Origin: Caldilineaceae bacterium
Lineage (GTDB): Bacteria; Chloroflexota; Anaerolineae; Caldilineales; Caldilineaceae
Assembly (NCBI GenBank): GCA_020846635.1
Contig: JADLDO010000007.1
Span: forward strand, 1 to 64,000
DNA length: 64,000 nt
Reading direction: 5' to 3'
Both the position numbers and the translations under genes were made by a program. Positions 26,559 through 36,081 of the stretch are shown here, in pieces (the first letter of the stretch is position 1; the number at the start of each line of letters is the position of its first letter). Below the pieces are notes generated by a model. The model worked only from the letters and a program-made list of their open reading frames with translations, searched no databases and was not told where the DNA came from.

Positions 26559-27620
26559 CTAGTTTGCCCTTGTTTCGACTTCGGGCATGCGTGTACTGCG
26601 CCGCACTTTGACGATTTCGGCCATGACTGCCAGCGCAATCTCCTCCGGCGTTTGGGCGTCGATCCTGAGGCCAATCGGGGCATGGATGCGCTCGATTTCG
26701 TGGTCTTGGAAGCCCTCTGCGCGCAGCCGCTCGACGCGCGCATGATGCGTTTTGCGGCTGCCCAGCGCGCCGATATAGAAGACGGGACTACGCAGCACCC
26801 TCTTGAGCGCGGGGTCATCGATCTTGGGATCATGGGTCAGGAGGGCAACGGCCATATTCCGATTGGGGGGAAGCTGGGCGAATGCATCTTCGGGCCAAGC
26901 GCGCAGCAGTTGATCGACGTGGGGAAAGCGTTCGACGTTGCCAAAAGCGTGACGCGGGTCTACGATCACTGTGCGATAGCCCTGGGTCTTGGCGAGGGTT
27001 GCCAGCACAATGGCGATATGCACGCCGCCGATCATGACCAGGGTCGGCGGGGGCAGCAGCGTGTCAATAAAGAGTTCAATGCCCTGATCGGCAAGCGTGA
27101 CCTGTGTACCTTTGCCCGCCTGAATGGCCTCGTGGGCAAGTTCGGCTGCGGCTGCGTCCACAGCGTCATCAATGCTGCCCAACCACCCTCCTCGACCACT
27201 CTCCACCAAGAGTTTGCGACCCAATAGGGCGCTTGGGCCTGCAATCACGGTGACTACTGCGCCCGCGCGCCGATCAGCAATCAACCCGGCGACAGCCTCA
27301 AAGAGTGTCCTGTCCAGCGGCTCTACAAAAATGTCGATATTGCCGCCACAGGCCAGCCCCACTTCCCAACTGGTCTCGTCGGCGATGCCAAAGTGCAGCA
27401 GTTTGGGCTCTCCCGACTTGAGAACGGCGAACGCTTCCTCGGCTACAGCGCCTTCGACACAGCCGCCGCTGACCGAGCCGGCGAGCTGCCCACCCGCTGT
27501 AATCGCCATCTTGGCCCCGGCCTTGCGCGGCGACGATCCCCAGGTTTGCACGACGGTTGCCAGCGCCACCGTCTCTCCCTGTTTGCGCCAGCGTTGGAGG
27601 TCGGCTAGGACTTCTTCCAT
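26559..27620 (-). CDS. xdhC: XdhC/CoxI family molybdenum hydroxylase maturation protein
   Basis: A 353-residue XdhC-type protein. The N-terminal half has VQTWGSSPRKAGAKMAIT, GSVSGGCVEGAV and VGLACGGNIDIFVEP, the Cys-containing loops of XdhC; the C-terminal half is a Rossmann-like domain (VMIGGVHIAIVLATLAKTQGY, VALLTHDPKID, YIGALGSRKTH). XdhC binds and sulfurates the molybdenum cofactor before insertion into xanthine-oxidase-type enzymes. It overlaps the VWA gene by 16 bases and ends the molybdenum hydroxylase operon. Confidence 0.9.
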   Translation of the reverse strand: MEEVLADLQRWRKQGETVALATVVQTWGSSPRKAGAKMAITAGGQLAGSVSGGCVEGAVAEEAFAVLKSGEPKLLHFGIADETSWEVGLACGGNIDIFVEPLDRTLFEAVAGLIADRRAGAVVTVIAGPSALLGRKLLVESGRGGWLGSIDDAVDAAAAELAHEAIQAGKGTQVTLADQGIELFIDTLLPPPTLVMIGGVHIAIVLATLAKTQGYRTVIVDPRHAFGNVERFPHVDQLLRAWPEDAFAQLPPNRNMAVALLTHDPKIDDPALKRVLRSPVFYIGALGSRKTHHARVERLRAEGFQDHEIERIHAPIGLRIDAQTPEEIALAVMAEIVKVRRSTRMPEVETRAN

Positions 27621-28915
27621 TTGCTTCCTCGTCCCTTGATAAATGCCGCGCCCGTCAAATGAGCCGGTCTGCCCGGCAGGTGATCTTCGTTTAGGTGGCG
27701 GAGATGCGCCGCCAATGCTTCGAGGCTGGCAAGATTATGCATCGGCAGAAAGTCATCAATCGAGCCCAATGCAGCCTGCATGCCGCGCGTCAATGGCTGA
27801 TACTGCTCCGAGCCAAGCAGCGGGTTGAGCCAGATGAGCCGGTGACACAGCCTGTGCAGGCGCGCCATCTCCTCATGCAATAAGAGAGGGTCGCCCCGGT
27901 CCCAACCGTCGCTGATGAGCAGCACCACCGGGCCACCGCGCAGCACCCGTCGCGCCCATTGGTAGTTAAAGGTCTTGACAGCTTCACCGATACGCGTGCC
28001 GCCGGACCAATCCTGCACAGCATCGGTTACCTCTTGCAGTGCCTCGTCTATATCTTTGTGGCGCAATTGGCGCGTTACATAGGTTAGCCTTGTGCCAAAG
28101 ACAAAGACCTCCACCCGCTGTCGCAGCCCATGCTTTAGCCCATAGAGGAATTGGAGCAGCGGGCGCGTATACTGCTGCATCGAGCCGCTGATGTCGGCCA
28201 GCACAACCAGAGGGCGCAATTTGATCTTGGGCGTGCTGTATGACCACTTCAGGATTTCGCTGCCATAGCGCAAGTTTTGGCGCATGCTGCGGCGAACGTC
28301 GAGCAACCCCGCACGCCCAGGCAGATAGCGGCGCGTCCGCCGCTGCCCCAATTCCCAGACCACTTCGGCCATCATGCGTTTGACCGCGGCGAGTTCTGCC
28401 GGTGTCAGATCGGCGAAATCCTTATGGCGCAGCGCCTCGCGTTCGCTGTAGGTTTGGGTCAGTTCTACGACTTCCTGCCACTCATCGTCGCTCTCTGGTT
28501 CGGGGAGTGCTTCTTCCTCTTGCGCTGGCTGTGGCGGGATGACCAACTGCTCTTGTAAAGGCGGCTCTTGCTCTGCTTCTTCAAACAATCCATCCAAGTC
28601 CATGCCGCTGCCTTCGTCATGCGGCTTGCGCCAAAAGAGATTGAAGGCAGCGTCAAACAGGGGCAAATCTTGCTTGCGCTTGACCAAGAAGGTACGCAGC
28701 GTGTGATAGAAGTCGGATTTACGAGCCATCGAAACCTGGGCGAGCGCCGCCTGTACCTCGATCATCCGCCCTGGATTCACCTCAAGCCCAAGCTCATGCA
28801 AAATACGGCTAAAGAGGAGCAGGTTATGCAGCAGCGCGGCCTTTGGTGGCTCTCCATTAGCCGCCTGTCCACTTGGCACTTGTCTATCTGTTGCAATGAG
28901 GGGATCTTCGTACAA
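27605..28915 (-). CDS. coxE: CoxE-like VWA domain protein
   Basis: A 436-residue protein of the CoxE family with a charged, Glu-rich N-terminal half and a C-terminal von Willebrand A domain carrying the MIDAS motif DISGSM (241-246) and later Thr/Asp positions (GGTRIGEA, ISDGWDRGD). In Oligotropha CoxE works with the MoxR ATPase CoxD to mature the CuMo active site. The frame starts at TTG (28915) ten bases after the CoxD stop, with a weak AAGG; no ATG occurs before residue 51. The stop overlaps XdhC by 16 bases. Confidence 0.88.
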   Translation of the reverse strand: MYEDPLIATDRQVPSGQAANGEPPKAALLHNLLLFSRILHELGLEVNPGRMIEVQAALAQVSMARKSDFYHTLRTFLVKRKQDLPLFDAAFNLFWRKPHDEGSGMDLDGLFEEAEQEPPLQEQLVIPPQPAQEEEALPEPESDDEWQEVVELTQTYSEREALRHKDFADLTPAELAAVKRMMAEVVWELGQRRTRRYLPGRAGLLDVRRSMRQNLRYGSEILKWSYSTPKIKLRPLVVLADISGSMQQYTRPLLQFLYGLKHGLRQRVEVFVFGTRLTYVTRQLRHKDIDEALQEVTDAVQDWSGGTRIGEAVKTFNYQWARRVLRGGPVVLLISDGWDRGDPLLLHEEMARLHRLCHRLIWLNPLLGSEQYQPLTRGMQAALGSIDDFLPMHNLASLEALAAHLRHLNEDHLPGRPAHLTGAAFIKGRGSKWKKS

Positions 28916-28924
28916 GTCGTAACC

Positions 28925-29809
28925 TTATCTATTCACCGCACGATTGTAGACGGGTCTCAAGATTTCATTCCTGACCTTGTGAACGTCGTCTTTGTACTTC
29001 AGAATGACGCCCAGCGTTTCCTCTACAATGGACTCATCGAGCGCGGTCTGATTCAGGGCGACCAGCGCCGTGGTCCAGTCGATGGTTTCGGCGACACCGG
29101 GCAGTTTGTAGAGATCCTGCGTGCGTAGTTCCTGGATAAAGGCCGTTACCTGGTGCGCCAGGTTGGCGGCGGCATCCGGCACTTTGGTATGCACGATCTC
29201 AAGCTCTTTCTGGAAGCTCGGATAATCGATCCAGGAATAGAGGCAGCGCCTCTTGAGTGCATCATGCAGTTCGCGCGTGCGATTGGATGTGAGGATGATT
29301 ACAGGGCGGTTGACGGCTCTGATCGTGCCGATTTCGGGTACGGAGATCTGAAAGTCGGAGAGAAGTTCGAGTAAGAAAGCCTCAAATTCCTCGTCGCTGC
29401 GGTCAACCTCGTCGATCAGGAGGACACAGGGCTTCTCCCGGCTCTCTTCGATGGCGCGCAGCAAGGGCCGGCGCAGCAAGAAACGCTCATCAAAGAGTTC
29501 GTTCTCGTCAAAGGGTGCATGCTGTGCTTCCAGCGAGCGTATGTGCATGATCTGGCGGGCATAGTTCCACTCGTAGACAGCCTGACTGACATCGAGCCCT
29601 TCGTAGCATTGCAGGCGGATCAACTCTGTATCGAGCAGATTGGCAACGACTTTGGCGACTTCAGTTTTGCCGACGCCCGGTTCGCCCTCCAGGAGCAGCG
29701 GGCGTTGCAGTTTGAGCGCCAAAAAGACCGATGTGGCGAGCCCACGGTCAGCGATGTAAGCCTGCGCCTGCAACGCGGCTTGCAACGAATCGATTGAGTC
29801 CAGCAGCAT
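28925..29809 (-). CDS. coxD: MoxR-type AAA+ ATPase (CoxD-like)
   Basis: A 294-residue AAA+ ATPase. Walker A is GEPGVGKT (42-49), Walker B LLIDEVDRSD, and a sensor-1 region is ILTSNRTRELHDALKRR. MoxR ATPases act as chaperones for metalloenzyme maturation with VWA partners; the adjacent CoxE supports that here. AAGGAAATTTC precedes the ATG. Gene order CoxM, SnoaL-like, CoxD, CoxE, XdhC matches aerobic CO-dehydrogenase accessory clusters apart from the SnoaL insertion. Confidence 0.9.
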   Translation of the reverse strand: MLLDSIDSLQAALQAQAYIADRGLATSVFLALKLQRPLLLEGEPGVGKTEVAKVVANLLDTELIRLQCYEGLDVSQAVYEWNYARQIMHIRSLEAQHAPFDENELFDERFLLRRPLLRAIEESREKPCVLLIDEVDRSDEEFEAFLLELLSDFQISVPEIGTIRAVNRPVIILTSNRTRELHDALKRRCLYSWIDYPSFQKELEIVHTKVPDAAANLAHQVTAFIQELRTQDLYKLPGVAETIDWTTALVALNQTALDESIVEETLGVILKYKDDVHKVRNEILRPVYNRAVNR

Positions 29810-29836
29810 GAAATTTCCTTAAGAGCTAGGCGATTT

Positions 29837-30238
29837 TCATTCAACGATCTTCCAGAAAGAGTTCTTATGAGTGATCTTGTCGCCCTGGAACTCGTAATGG
29901 TCACATCCCCAAACATCGACCCGAACACCTGCCGTTGTCGTGCCGGTCAGGTTCCATTCGGAGACACCGTGATTGCCGGAAACCCAATGGCGGTCTTGGC
30001 CGTAATGCACGTCGGGAATTCCTGCGAAGCGACTGGCCAATGCCTCGCGCACCTGAGCTTTGCCGGTATAGCGTTGGCCCCAGGGGTGGGGACCGCGCGG
30101 CATTTCGAGTGTACATTCTTCGGCAAAGAAGGAGATGACAGCATTCAGATCATGATGGTTGAATGCTTCCAAGAGTCGTTTTAAGATCTCTAGCCTCGAA
30201 CCCTCACTTGCCACTTCATTCTCTTGTCCGTTTTCCAT
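29837..30238 (-). CDS. SnoaL/NTF2-like protein
   Basis: A 133-residue NTF2-fold protein of the SnoaL_2 type (LKRLLEAFNHHDLNAVISFFAEEC, RYTGKAQVREALASRF, DHYEFQGDKITHKNSFWKI). These bind small hydrophobic ligands and may be isomerases, hydrolases or have no activity. It sits between the CoxM-like and CoxD-like genes, where no such gene is usual, and could handle substrate or product of the molybdenum enzyme. GAGGGAGATAAT precedes the ATG. Confidence 0.75.
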   Translation of the reverse strand: MENGQENEVASEGSRLEILKRLLEAFNHHDLNAVISFFAEECTLEMPRGPHPWGQRYTGKAQVREALASRFAGIPDVHYGQDRHWVSGNHGVSEWNLTGTTTAGVRVDVWGCDHYEFQGDKITHKNSFWKIVE

Positions 30239-30330
30239 ATTATCTCCCTCTTTGCCTGGAGTCCCAATCGTTAGCAGGGTGCTTAAGCACTCGTATGCGC
30301 TGTACGTGCTGGATGCGCGCCTTTCTCAAT

Positions 30331-30361
30331 TGGGCCGCAGATCAGCGCGATCTGCGGCCCA
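30331..30361. terminator. perfect 13-bp hairpin after the CoxM-like gene
   Basis: TGGGCCGCAGATC (30331-30343) and GATCTGCGGCCCA (30349-30361) with loop AGCGC, 25 bases after the CoxM-like stop and before the SnoaL-like gene. No U-tract. It may separate structural from accessory gene expression. Confidence 0.5.
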
Positions 30362-30385
30362 GTCTACCTATGTTGAAAAGGCTGC

Positions 30386-31276
30386 TTATCCAGCGCGCTG
30401 AATGGCGTCGCGCAGGGCGCGTGCAACCAGCACGGGAGCCATGCTGCGGCGGTAGTCGGCGCTGGCGTGAATGTCGCCCAGGATTTGATCGCCCAAGTCA
30501 TTGTCCACGGCTGCGGCTGCGGCTTCAATCACCTCGTCGTTCAATGCGTTGCCGGTGAGCGCGGCCTCGACCGAAGGGGCTTTGGTGGCGTTGGGGGTCA
30601 GCCCACCCACAGCCACACTCGCATAGGTGCAGACGCCTCCCGCAAGGGTGACGACCGCGGCAGCACCCACCATCGCATAGCGCGAGGCCGGGTTGATCAG
30701 CTTGGCATAGGCCGACCCTGTGCCCTCTTGTTCGAGCGGGACATCCACCGCAATGAGGATTTCATCCTCCTCCAACGCCGTGGCGAAGAAGCCGGTGAAG
30801 AACTCCTCGGCTGCAATGGCTTGTGTCGTTCGCTCTCCATGCCCACTGCCATTGCCGGTGGAACGCGGCCCGGTGATTTGGATGGTGGCATTGAGCGCCA
30901 GCAGAACCGTTGGCAGGTCGGAGGCCGGATCGGCATGGGCGATGTTGCCGCCCACTGTCCCGCGGTTGCGTACCTGGGGGTCGCCGATCAGCCCGGCTGC
31001 CTCGGTTAACGCTTTGGGCAGCACTTTGGACGTTTCAAGGGCCACATGCGGCGTCAATGCACCGATGCGCACGCTGTCGTTGTCTGTGGAGATGCCGCGC
31101 AGTTCACCGATCCGGCCAATGTCGATCAGTGTCCCTGGATCGGACAAACGCATCTTCATGAGCGGGAGCAGGCTGTGACCACCAGCCAGCAGCTTGGCCC
31201 CTTGATGCTCTTGCAGGAGCGCCAATGCTTCGTCAACCGACGCGGCGCGGTAATAATTAAACCTGGGTGGATACAT
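30386..31276 (-). CDS. coxM: molybdenum hydroxylase FAD-binding subunit (CoxM-like)
   Basis: A 296-residue FAD subunit of the xanthine oxidase family. FAD loops are AGGHSLLPLMKMRL (31 onward) and TVGGNIAHADPASDLP (107 onward), followed by the CO_deh_flav_C domain. It passes electrons from the Fe-S subunit to FAD and on to an acceptor. The ATG overlaps the CoxL stop as TAATG, showing translational coupling. Confidence 0.92.
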   Translation of the reverse strand: MYPPRFNYYRAASVDEALALLQEHQGAKLLAGGHSLLPLMKMRLSDPGTLIDIGRIGELRGISTDNDSVRIGALTPHVALETSKVLPKALTEAAGLIGDPQVRNRGTVGGNIAHADPASDLPTVLLALNATIQITGPRSTGNGSGHGERTTQAIAAEEFFTGFFATALEEDEILIAVDVPLEQEGTGSAYAKLINPASRYAMVGAAAVVTLAGGVCTYASVAVGGLTPNATKAPSVEAALTGNALNDEVIEAAAAAVDNDLGDQILGDIHASADYRRSMAPVLVARALRDAIQRAG

Positions 31277-33672
31277 TATGCCCCTCCTCCATTGTGATTG
31301 CCGCTATTATGCCCGTTGCTGTGGCCCGCAGATTGAATGGCATTGTAGAGCTTCTCCGCGGTCAGTGGCATATCAATATGACGCAGGCCCAGGGGGGCTA
31401 GCGCATCCATGACAGCATTGGCGACGGTGATGGTCGAGACGATGGTGCCCATTTCGCCCGCGCCCTTGACACCCAGCGGATTGGAGGGCGAAGGTGTCTC
31501 GATACGCCCGACATTGATCGTGGGGAAGGCATCCGCACGCGGCAGCGCATAGTCCATCATCGTGCCGCTCAGAAGCTGCCCCTCATCGTCATAGACAGCA
31601 CTCTCCCAGAGCGCTTGACCGACACCCTGCGCGATGCCACCCACGATCTGCCCTTCGACAATCATGGGGTTGATCACCTTGCCCACGTCGTCTACTGCGC
31701 TGTAGTGCGTAAGCTCGACATGCCCCATCTGCCGGTCAATTTCGACCACGGCAATATGCGCGCTGGAGGGGAAGGTAAAGTTGGCGGGATCGAAGAAGGT
31801 AGTTTCTTCAAGACCTGGCTCCATGCCGTCGGGGAGTTCATGCGCGGTCAAGGTTGCCACGGCAATGTCGGCGAAGTTCTTGGCCCGGTCGGGTGAACCT
31901 TGCACGTAAATTTTGCCATTGCCGGCATCATAGACCATGTCCTCAACCGCTGCCTCAAGCTGGTGCGCTGCAATCTTCATCACCTTATCACGGACTTTTT
32001 CGGCGCTGCGCAGCACCGCAGTGCCACCGACCGCCGCGCTGCGACTGCCATAGGAGCCGAGACCGAAGGGTGTGCGCCCGGTATCGCCATGAATAACTTC
32101 AATGTCTTCGAGCGGGATGCCAAGCGTTCCGGCTACGATTTGGGCAAAGGTAGTTTCGTGGCCTTGTCCATGCGCGTGTGATCCGGTCATGACCGATACC
32201 TTGCCGGTTGGGTGGACACGTACCACGCTGCTTTCCCACAGACCGACGCCAGACCCCAGCCCGATCACAACTTTTGAAGGCCCCAGGCCAGAGGCTTCGA
32301 TGCAGCCACTGACGCCCACGCCGACGAGACGGCCCTCGCTGCGCGCGGCTTCGCGCTGCTGCACCAAGCTTTGATAGCCGGAAAGCTCGACCAGCTTGTC
32401 AAACATCTTGTCATAGTCGCCGCTGTCATAGAGCAGCGCCACAGGCGTCTGGTAGGGGAATTCGTCCGGCTGGATGAAGTTCTTGCGCCGCAGTTCGATG
32501 GGGTCCATCTTCAGGTCACGGGCCGCAATGTCAACCAGGCGTTCCACGACATAGGCGGCTTCCGGGCGTCCGGCCCCACGATAGGCGTCCACGGGTACGG
32601 TGTTTGTCATCGTGCCGTAGCTCTCGCCGAAGATGACCGGAAGTTTGTACAGCCCGGACAGGAGCGTGATATAGAGCGCGGTTGGGATCAAGGGGGCAAA
32701 GGTCGATAAGTAGGCCCCCATGTTGGCATAGGTGGTAACATCCAGCCCCAGGAAGGTTCCGTCGTTGCGTACTGCCAGCTTACAAGTCGTCACATGATCG
32801 CGCCCGTGTGCGTCGGAAATATAAGCCTCGCTGCGCGACGCCACCCATTTGGCTGGGCGGCCTGTCTGCTTGGCGATGAAGGGGACGATCACCTCTTCGG
32901 GATAGTGGAAAATTTTGCTGCCAAAGCCCCCGCCTACGTCGGGCGAGATGACACGCAATTTGTTTTCGGGGATGCCCAACGTGACCGCGCTCAAGAGAAA
33001 GCGGATAATATGCGGGTTCTGGCTGGTGGTCCAGACGGTCATCTCCTCCGAGAAGTCACTCCACTGGGCGACACAGGCGCGTGGTTCCATTGCATTGGCG
33101 ATCAATCGTTGGTTGACCAACTCAAGCTCGACGACATGATCCGCCTCGGCCAGTACCTTGTCGATCTCCGCGCGCTCGCCGATTGCCCAGTGAAAACTGA
33201 CGTTGTCGGGAATCTCATCATGCAGTTGGGGCGCGCCCGCCTCGGCAGCTTTTTTGGCATTGGTGACCACAGGCAGAGGCTCATAATCTACCTCGATCAA
33301 TTCCAGTGCGTCAAAAGCTGTGTAGGGGTCTTCGGCAACGACTACGGCGACGCCATCACCGACATAGCGCACCCTGTCAACCGCCAGCGCATAGTGGGGA
33401 GCTGTCTTAATGCCGGGGGGATTAAAGCCGCAAGGCAGCGATCCCATGCCGCCATCGACTAGATCCTGCCCGGTGTAGAGCGCAATCACCCCTTTGAGCG
33501 CCACGGCAGCATTGGCGTTGATACCCCTAATATGAGCATGGGCATAGGGGCTGCGCTTGATGGCGACATAGACCATACCCGGCAATTGCAGATTGGCAAC
33601 ATAGCGACCTTTGCCCTGCAGAAAGCGCGGGTCTTCGACTCGTTTGATGCTTTCACCTATGCTCGCTGCCAT
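31276..33672 (-). CDS. coxL: molybdenum hydroxylase large subunit, CoxL form II-like
   Basis: A 798-residue Mo-molybdopterin cytosine dinucleotide subunit. The N-terminal domain has [15 protein letters not shown]; the Mo-binding domain has [10 protein letters not shown] (244-253), the active-site loop AYRGAGR (363-369) and the C-terminal GVKGAGEMG with the catalytic Glu. True CO dehydrogenases (form I) carry AYxCSFR with the Cu-binding Cys; AYRGAGR marks form II, whose members may oxidise other aldehydes, purines or aromatic acids, and whose CO oxidation is disputed. The longest frame extends 70 codons upstream through the Fe-S gene; AGGAG seven bases before ATG 33672 sets the start, which overlaps CoxS by 16 bases. 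Confidence 0.92.
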   Translation of the reverse strand: MAASIGESIKRVEDPRFLQGKGRYVANLQLPGMVYVAIKRSPYAHAHIRGINANAAVALKGVIALYTGQDLVDGGMGSLPCGFNPPGIKTAPHYALAVDRVRYVGDGVAVVVAEDPYTAFDALELIEVDYEPLPVVTNAKKAAEAGAPQLHDEIPDNVSFHWAIGERAEIDKVLAEADHVVELELVNQRLIANAMEPRACVAQWSDFSEEMTVWTTSQNPHIIRFLLSAVTLGIPENKLRVISPDVGGGFGSKIFHYPEEVIVPFIAKQTGRPAKWVASRSEAYISDAHGRDHVTTCKLAVRNDGTFLGLDVTTYANMGAYLSTFAPLIPTALYITLLSGLYKLPVIFGESYGTMTNTVPVDAYRGAGRPEAAYVVERLVDIAARDLKMDPIELRRKNFIQPDEFPYQTPVALLYDSGDYDKMFDKLVELSGYQSLVQQREAARSEGRLVGVGVSGCIEASGLGPSKVVIGLGSGVGLWESSVVRVHPTGKVSVMTGSHAHGQGHETTFAQIVAGTLGIPLEDIEVIHGDTGRTPFGLGSYGSRSAAVGGTAVLRSAEKVRDKVMKIAAHQLEAAVEDMVYDAGNGKIYVQGSPDRAKNFADIAVATLTAHELPDGMEPGLEETTFFDPANFTFPSSAHIAVVEIDRQMGHVELTHYSAVDDVGKVINPMIVEGQIVGGIAQGVGQALWESAVYDDEGQLLSGTMMDYALPRADAFPTINVGRIETPSPSNPLGVKGAGEMGTIVSTITVANAVMDALAPLGLRHIDMPLTAEKLYNAIQSAGHSNGHNSGNHNGGGA

Positions 33673-34151
33673 TGTTTGTCTCCTGACTCGCTCTGCATCG
33701 CTTGCGCGGCTGCCTGCACCGCCTTGACAATGTTTTGATAGCCCGTACAGCGGCAGATGTTGCCTTCCAGACCGTGGCGAATCTCTTCTTCGGAGATTGC
33801 GCCGTTCTGCTCGGCGAGCTTCACCGCGGCCATGATCATGCCCGATGTGCAAAAGCCACACTGCAAACCGTGGTTGTCCCAAAATGCCTGCTGTATGGGA
33901 TGCAGCGTGCCATTTGTGGCGATACCTTCAATGGTGGTGACTTCGCTGCCATCGGCCTGAACGGCCAAAGCGGTACATGACTTGATCGCTTGCCCGTCCA
34001 GATGGACGGTACATGCGCCGCATTGCGAGGTGTCACAGCCGACATTGGTGCCGGTCAAACCCAACTCGTCGCGTAGGAAATCGACCAATAACAGGCGCGG
34101 CTCTACATCGCGTGTAGAGCTCTTGCCATTGACAGTCACTGTTACTTGCAT
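33657..34151 (-). CDS. coxS: molybdenum hydroxylase [2Fe-2S] subunit (CoxS-like)
   Basis: A 164-residue iron-sulfur subunit. The plant-ferredoxin-type cluster uses C39, C44, C47 and C59 ([18 protein letters not shown]) and the second cluster uses C98, C101, C133 and C135 (CGFC, CRCTGY). It carries electrons from the Mo site to FAD. AAAGGAG lies eight bases before the ATG at 34151, 25 codons inside the longest frame. Confidence 0.93.
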   Translation of the reverse strand: MQVTVTVNGKSSTRDVEPRLLLVDFLRDELGLTGTNVGCDTSQCGACTVHLDGQAIKSCTALAVQADGSEVTTIEGIATNGTLHPIQQAFWDNHGLQCGFCTSGMIMAAVKLAEQNGAISEEEIRHGLEGNICRCTGYQNIVKAVQAAAQAMQSESGDKQWQRA

Positions 34152-34290
34152 AGGACGAACTCCTTTGGTGGTAAGGCTCTGGGGAGACAGATTTGAATTT
34201 TCGGCAATAGGCTTTGTGAACGTCAATTCCTTTCCACAACTTGAACAAAGTAGCCTGAACGAACAGGTGATATGTTAACTGACGTTGCGC

Positions 34291-34320
34291 TGTAGCCCTG
34301 GGCGGCCTCGCTGCGGTACA
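34291..34320. repeat. short intergenic repeat (copy A)
   Basis: TAGCCCTGGGCGGCCT at 34293-34308 recurs exactly at 39615-39630, and the following bases (GCTGCGGTACAT versus GCGATACAT) are also alike. It lies between the CoxG-like and CoxS-like genes. Confidence 0.5.
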
Positions 34321-34364
34321 TCAGCTAAAAAGATTCCGCCAGAAGCAAAGTAGGAGGCAGGCGC

Positions 34365-35129
34365 TTACTCGATCCGCCGGGCCACACGCCGTGCGATCAC
34401 GTTGGCCCACCAATTGAGATAGAGATGGATGACGAGGAATCCAAGCCCAGCCAGCACCCATTTCTGTTTGTCGGCGGGCACGAATTCGTCAAAGAGTTCT
34501 TTGGCAATGCTGGAGGCAAACTGGAACGTCGAGGCGGATGTCGTTTCCGACCCTGATGGCACAGCACTTGCAGAAAAGGGTAGGCGTGGTTCAGATGCCG
34601 TCTTCGACGCTGCGCTCTCAACTGGAGCAGAGGGGGGAGCCTCATCCGCCACAGGTGGTGCGGCTTCGGGGGGCGCGGCTTGTGGATTCTGAACCGCCTC
34701 GATCTGTTTTTCCAGGTTTTCCAAGCTTTGCTTGGTAATGGCGCGCGCCGATGTATCCATCAGTCGTTGACCGATGCTGGCAATCTTGCCGCTGACCCTG
34801 GCTTCACCTGCATAGTGCATGATGGTCTTGCCCTCAACAGCCTCTAGGCGCACGTCTCCTTCCCCGTCCACGATGCCCGCCGGGCCTTTCCCCTGGACTT
34901 GCATCCGGTAGCTCTCCGGCGGATTCAGGTTGGCGAGGGTGACTTTGCCCTGAAAGAGGCCCTGCACCGGGCCGACCTGGATCTTCATCTTGCCCTCATA
35001 TTCGCCCTCGCCGACCTTCTCCAATGCCTGACAGTTGGGCATGACCTTTGCCAGCACAACCGGGTCGAGGAGCATGTTCCAGACAAGCTCCTGGGGAGCG
35101 TCAAATTCGTAAGTGCCCTCAATGTTCAT
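34365..35129 (-). CDS. coxG: CoxG-like SRPBCC protein with C-terminal membrane anchor
   Basis: A 254-residue protein with a CoxG/SRPBCC ligand-binding domain (1 to about 145; TYEFDAPQELVWNMLLDPVVLAKVMPNC, IQVGPVQGLFQGKVTL, ISGKIASIGQRL-like end), a Pro/Ala/Glu-rich disordered linker (about 145-215) and one terminal helix (WVLAGLGFLVIHLYLNWWANVI) with a basic tail RRVARRIE. In Oligotropha CoxG recruits CO dehydrogenase to the membrane, and the helix here fits that role. It is the first gene of the cluster; AGGAG precedes the ATG. Confidence 0.88.
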   Translation of the reverse strand: MNIEGTYEFDAPQELVWNMLLDPVVLAKVMPNCQALEKVGEGEYEGKMKIQVGPVQGLFQGKVTLANLNPPESYRMQVQGKGPAGIVDGEGDVRLEAVEGKTIMHYAGEARVSGKIASIGQRLMDTSARAITKQSLENLEKQIEAVQNPQAAPPEAAPPVADEAPPSAPVESAASKTASEPRLPFSASAVPSGSETTSASTFQFASSIAKELFDEFVPADKQKWVLAGLGFLVIHLYLNWWANVIARRVARRIE

Positions 35130-35478
35130 TCAAATCTCCTGGGGTAACGCGTCCAAGCACGAGAAGTAAGCCGGCCATAGAAATGGCTGCGCAATTCTGC
35201 CGCTCGATGCAGCGAGTTCATGCCTGGGGCCGATTTCTACATTGCTTCAGAATGTCCCGTGGTATCGGTAACAAGAAGTATCGGTAACAAGAATAGGTTT
35301 GATGAAGTTGGTTAATAGGTGGTGAGATTATTCTACAACAGACCTTTTGGACTTGGCAATGCCGTGGAAAGGGGCAAGGTCAGGGGACTGAGTGACGACG
35401 GTTGCAACCATGCTTTCGCTGTGCTACGATTTGTTCGCACCTGTAGGGGCTAAAATGAAATGACCAGGAGGACACCCG
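35130..35478. other. divergent control region of the Cox-like cluster
   Basis: Separates coxG-like (-) from the RibD/DHFR-like gene (+). It contains a perfect 16-base tandem repeat at 35262-35293. No gene or RNA was recognised. Confidence 0.5.
35262..35293. repeat. 16-bp perfect tandem repeat
   Basis: GTATCGGTAACAAGAA occurs twice in direct succession (35262-35277 and 35278-35293), about 135 bases upstream of the coxG-like start and 185 bases upstream of the RibD-like start. It could be a tandem activator site or a slippage duplication. Confidence 0.6.
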
Positions 35479-36063
35479 ATGGGAAAAGTTATCTTTGATG
35501 TCAGTATGTCCCTGGATGGTTTTATTACCGGCGCAAACCCTCGCCCGGAAGAAGGGTGGGGAGGATTGGGTGAGGGTGGTAAGCGATTGCATGACTGGGG
35601 ATTTGAAAGCGCTGATCCTCGCAACCGCGAAATTATAGCAGGATGGGCGACCATCGGCGCGGTACTTGTTGGTCGAACCACCTATGACCTCTCCATACTC
35701 AATTGGGGAGCAGACGGGCCAACCGGTCCTGCTCGGACACCAACGGTCGTCGTTTCGCACAGTGTACCCCAGGACGTACCCCTGGGTGGTGTGTACACTT
35801 TTGTGAATGGGGTTGAAGCCGCATTTGAAACAGCGCAAAAATTGGCAGGAGGTCAGGATATATCAACGACAGGCGCAAACGTTGCACAGCAACTCATCAC
35901 ACTCGGCCTCGTTGACGAAATCTCGATCCACCTCGTCCCCGTGTTGTTTGGCAGCGGCACGCGCTTGTTCGAGGGCCTGGACAGCGAACATGTCCCGCTT
36001 GAAACGATCGAAGTGATTGAAACTGCTGAGGCGATCCACCTGCGATTCCGCGTCGTGAAATAA
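35479..36063 (+). CDS. RibD C-terminal / dihydrofolate reductase-like protein
   Basis: A 194-residue protein of the RibD_C/DHFR-like family (IFDVSMSLDGFITG at the start, VLVGRTTYDLS, PTVVVSHSVP, DISTTGANVAQQLITLGLVDEISIHLVPVLFGSGTRLFEGL). These are NADPH-dependent reductases of unknown substrate in most bacteria. AGGAGG seven bases before the ATG. It converges with the ABC exporter gene 18 bases away and shows no operon. Confidence 0.88.
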   Translation: MGKVIFDVSMSLDGFITGANPRPEEGWGGLGEGGKRLHDWGFESADPRNREIIAGWATIGAVLVGRTTYDLSILNWGADGPTGPARTPTVVVSHSVPQDVPLGGVYTFVNGVEAAFETAQKLAGGQDISTTGANVAQQLITLGLVDEISIHLVPVLFGSGTRLFEGLDSEHVPLETIEVIETAEAIHLRFRVVK

Positions 36064-36081
36064 CCGTCGTGTTCCTTTCTG

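Noticed and set aside
26400-27227. 275-codon plus-strand frame
   Set aside because: Antisense of XdhC, which has intact family motifs.
30239-30385. Possible small gene between SnoaL-like and CoxM-like genes
   Set aside because: Only a hairpin is present; no frame with a start and ribosome site.
33672-33882. 70-codon N-terminal extension of the CoxL frame
   Set aside because: It runs through the CoxS coding region in another frame; a good ribosome site and the conserved N-terminus begin at 33672.
35341-35400. Possible tRNA-like segment
   Set aside because: No acceptor stem or T-loop consensus could be built.
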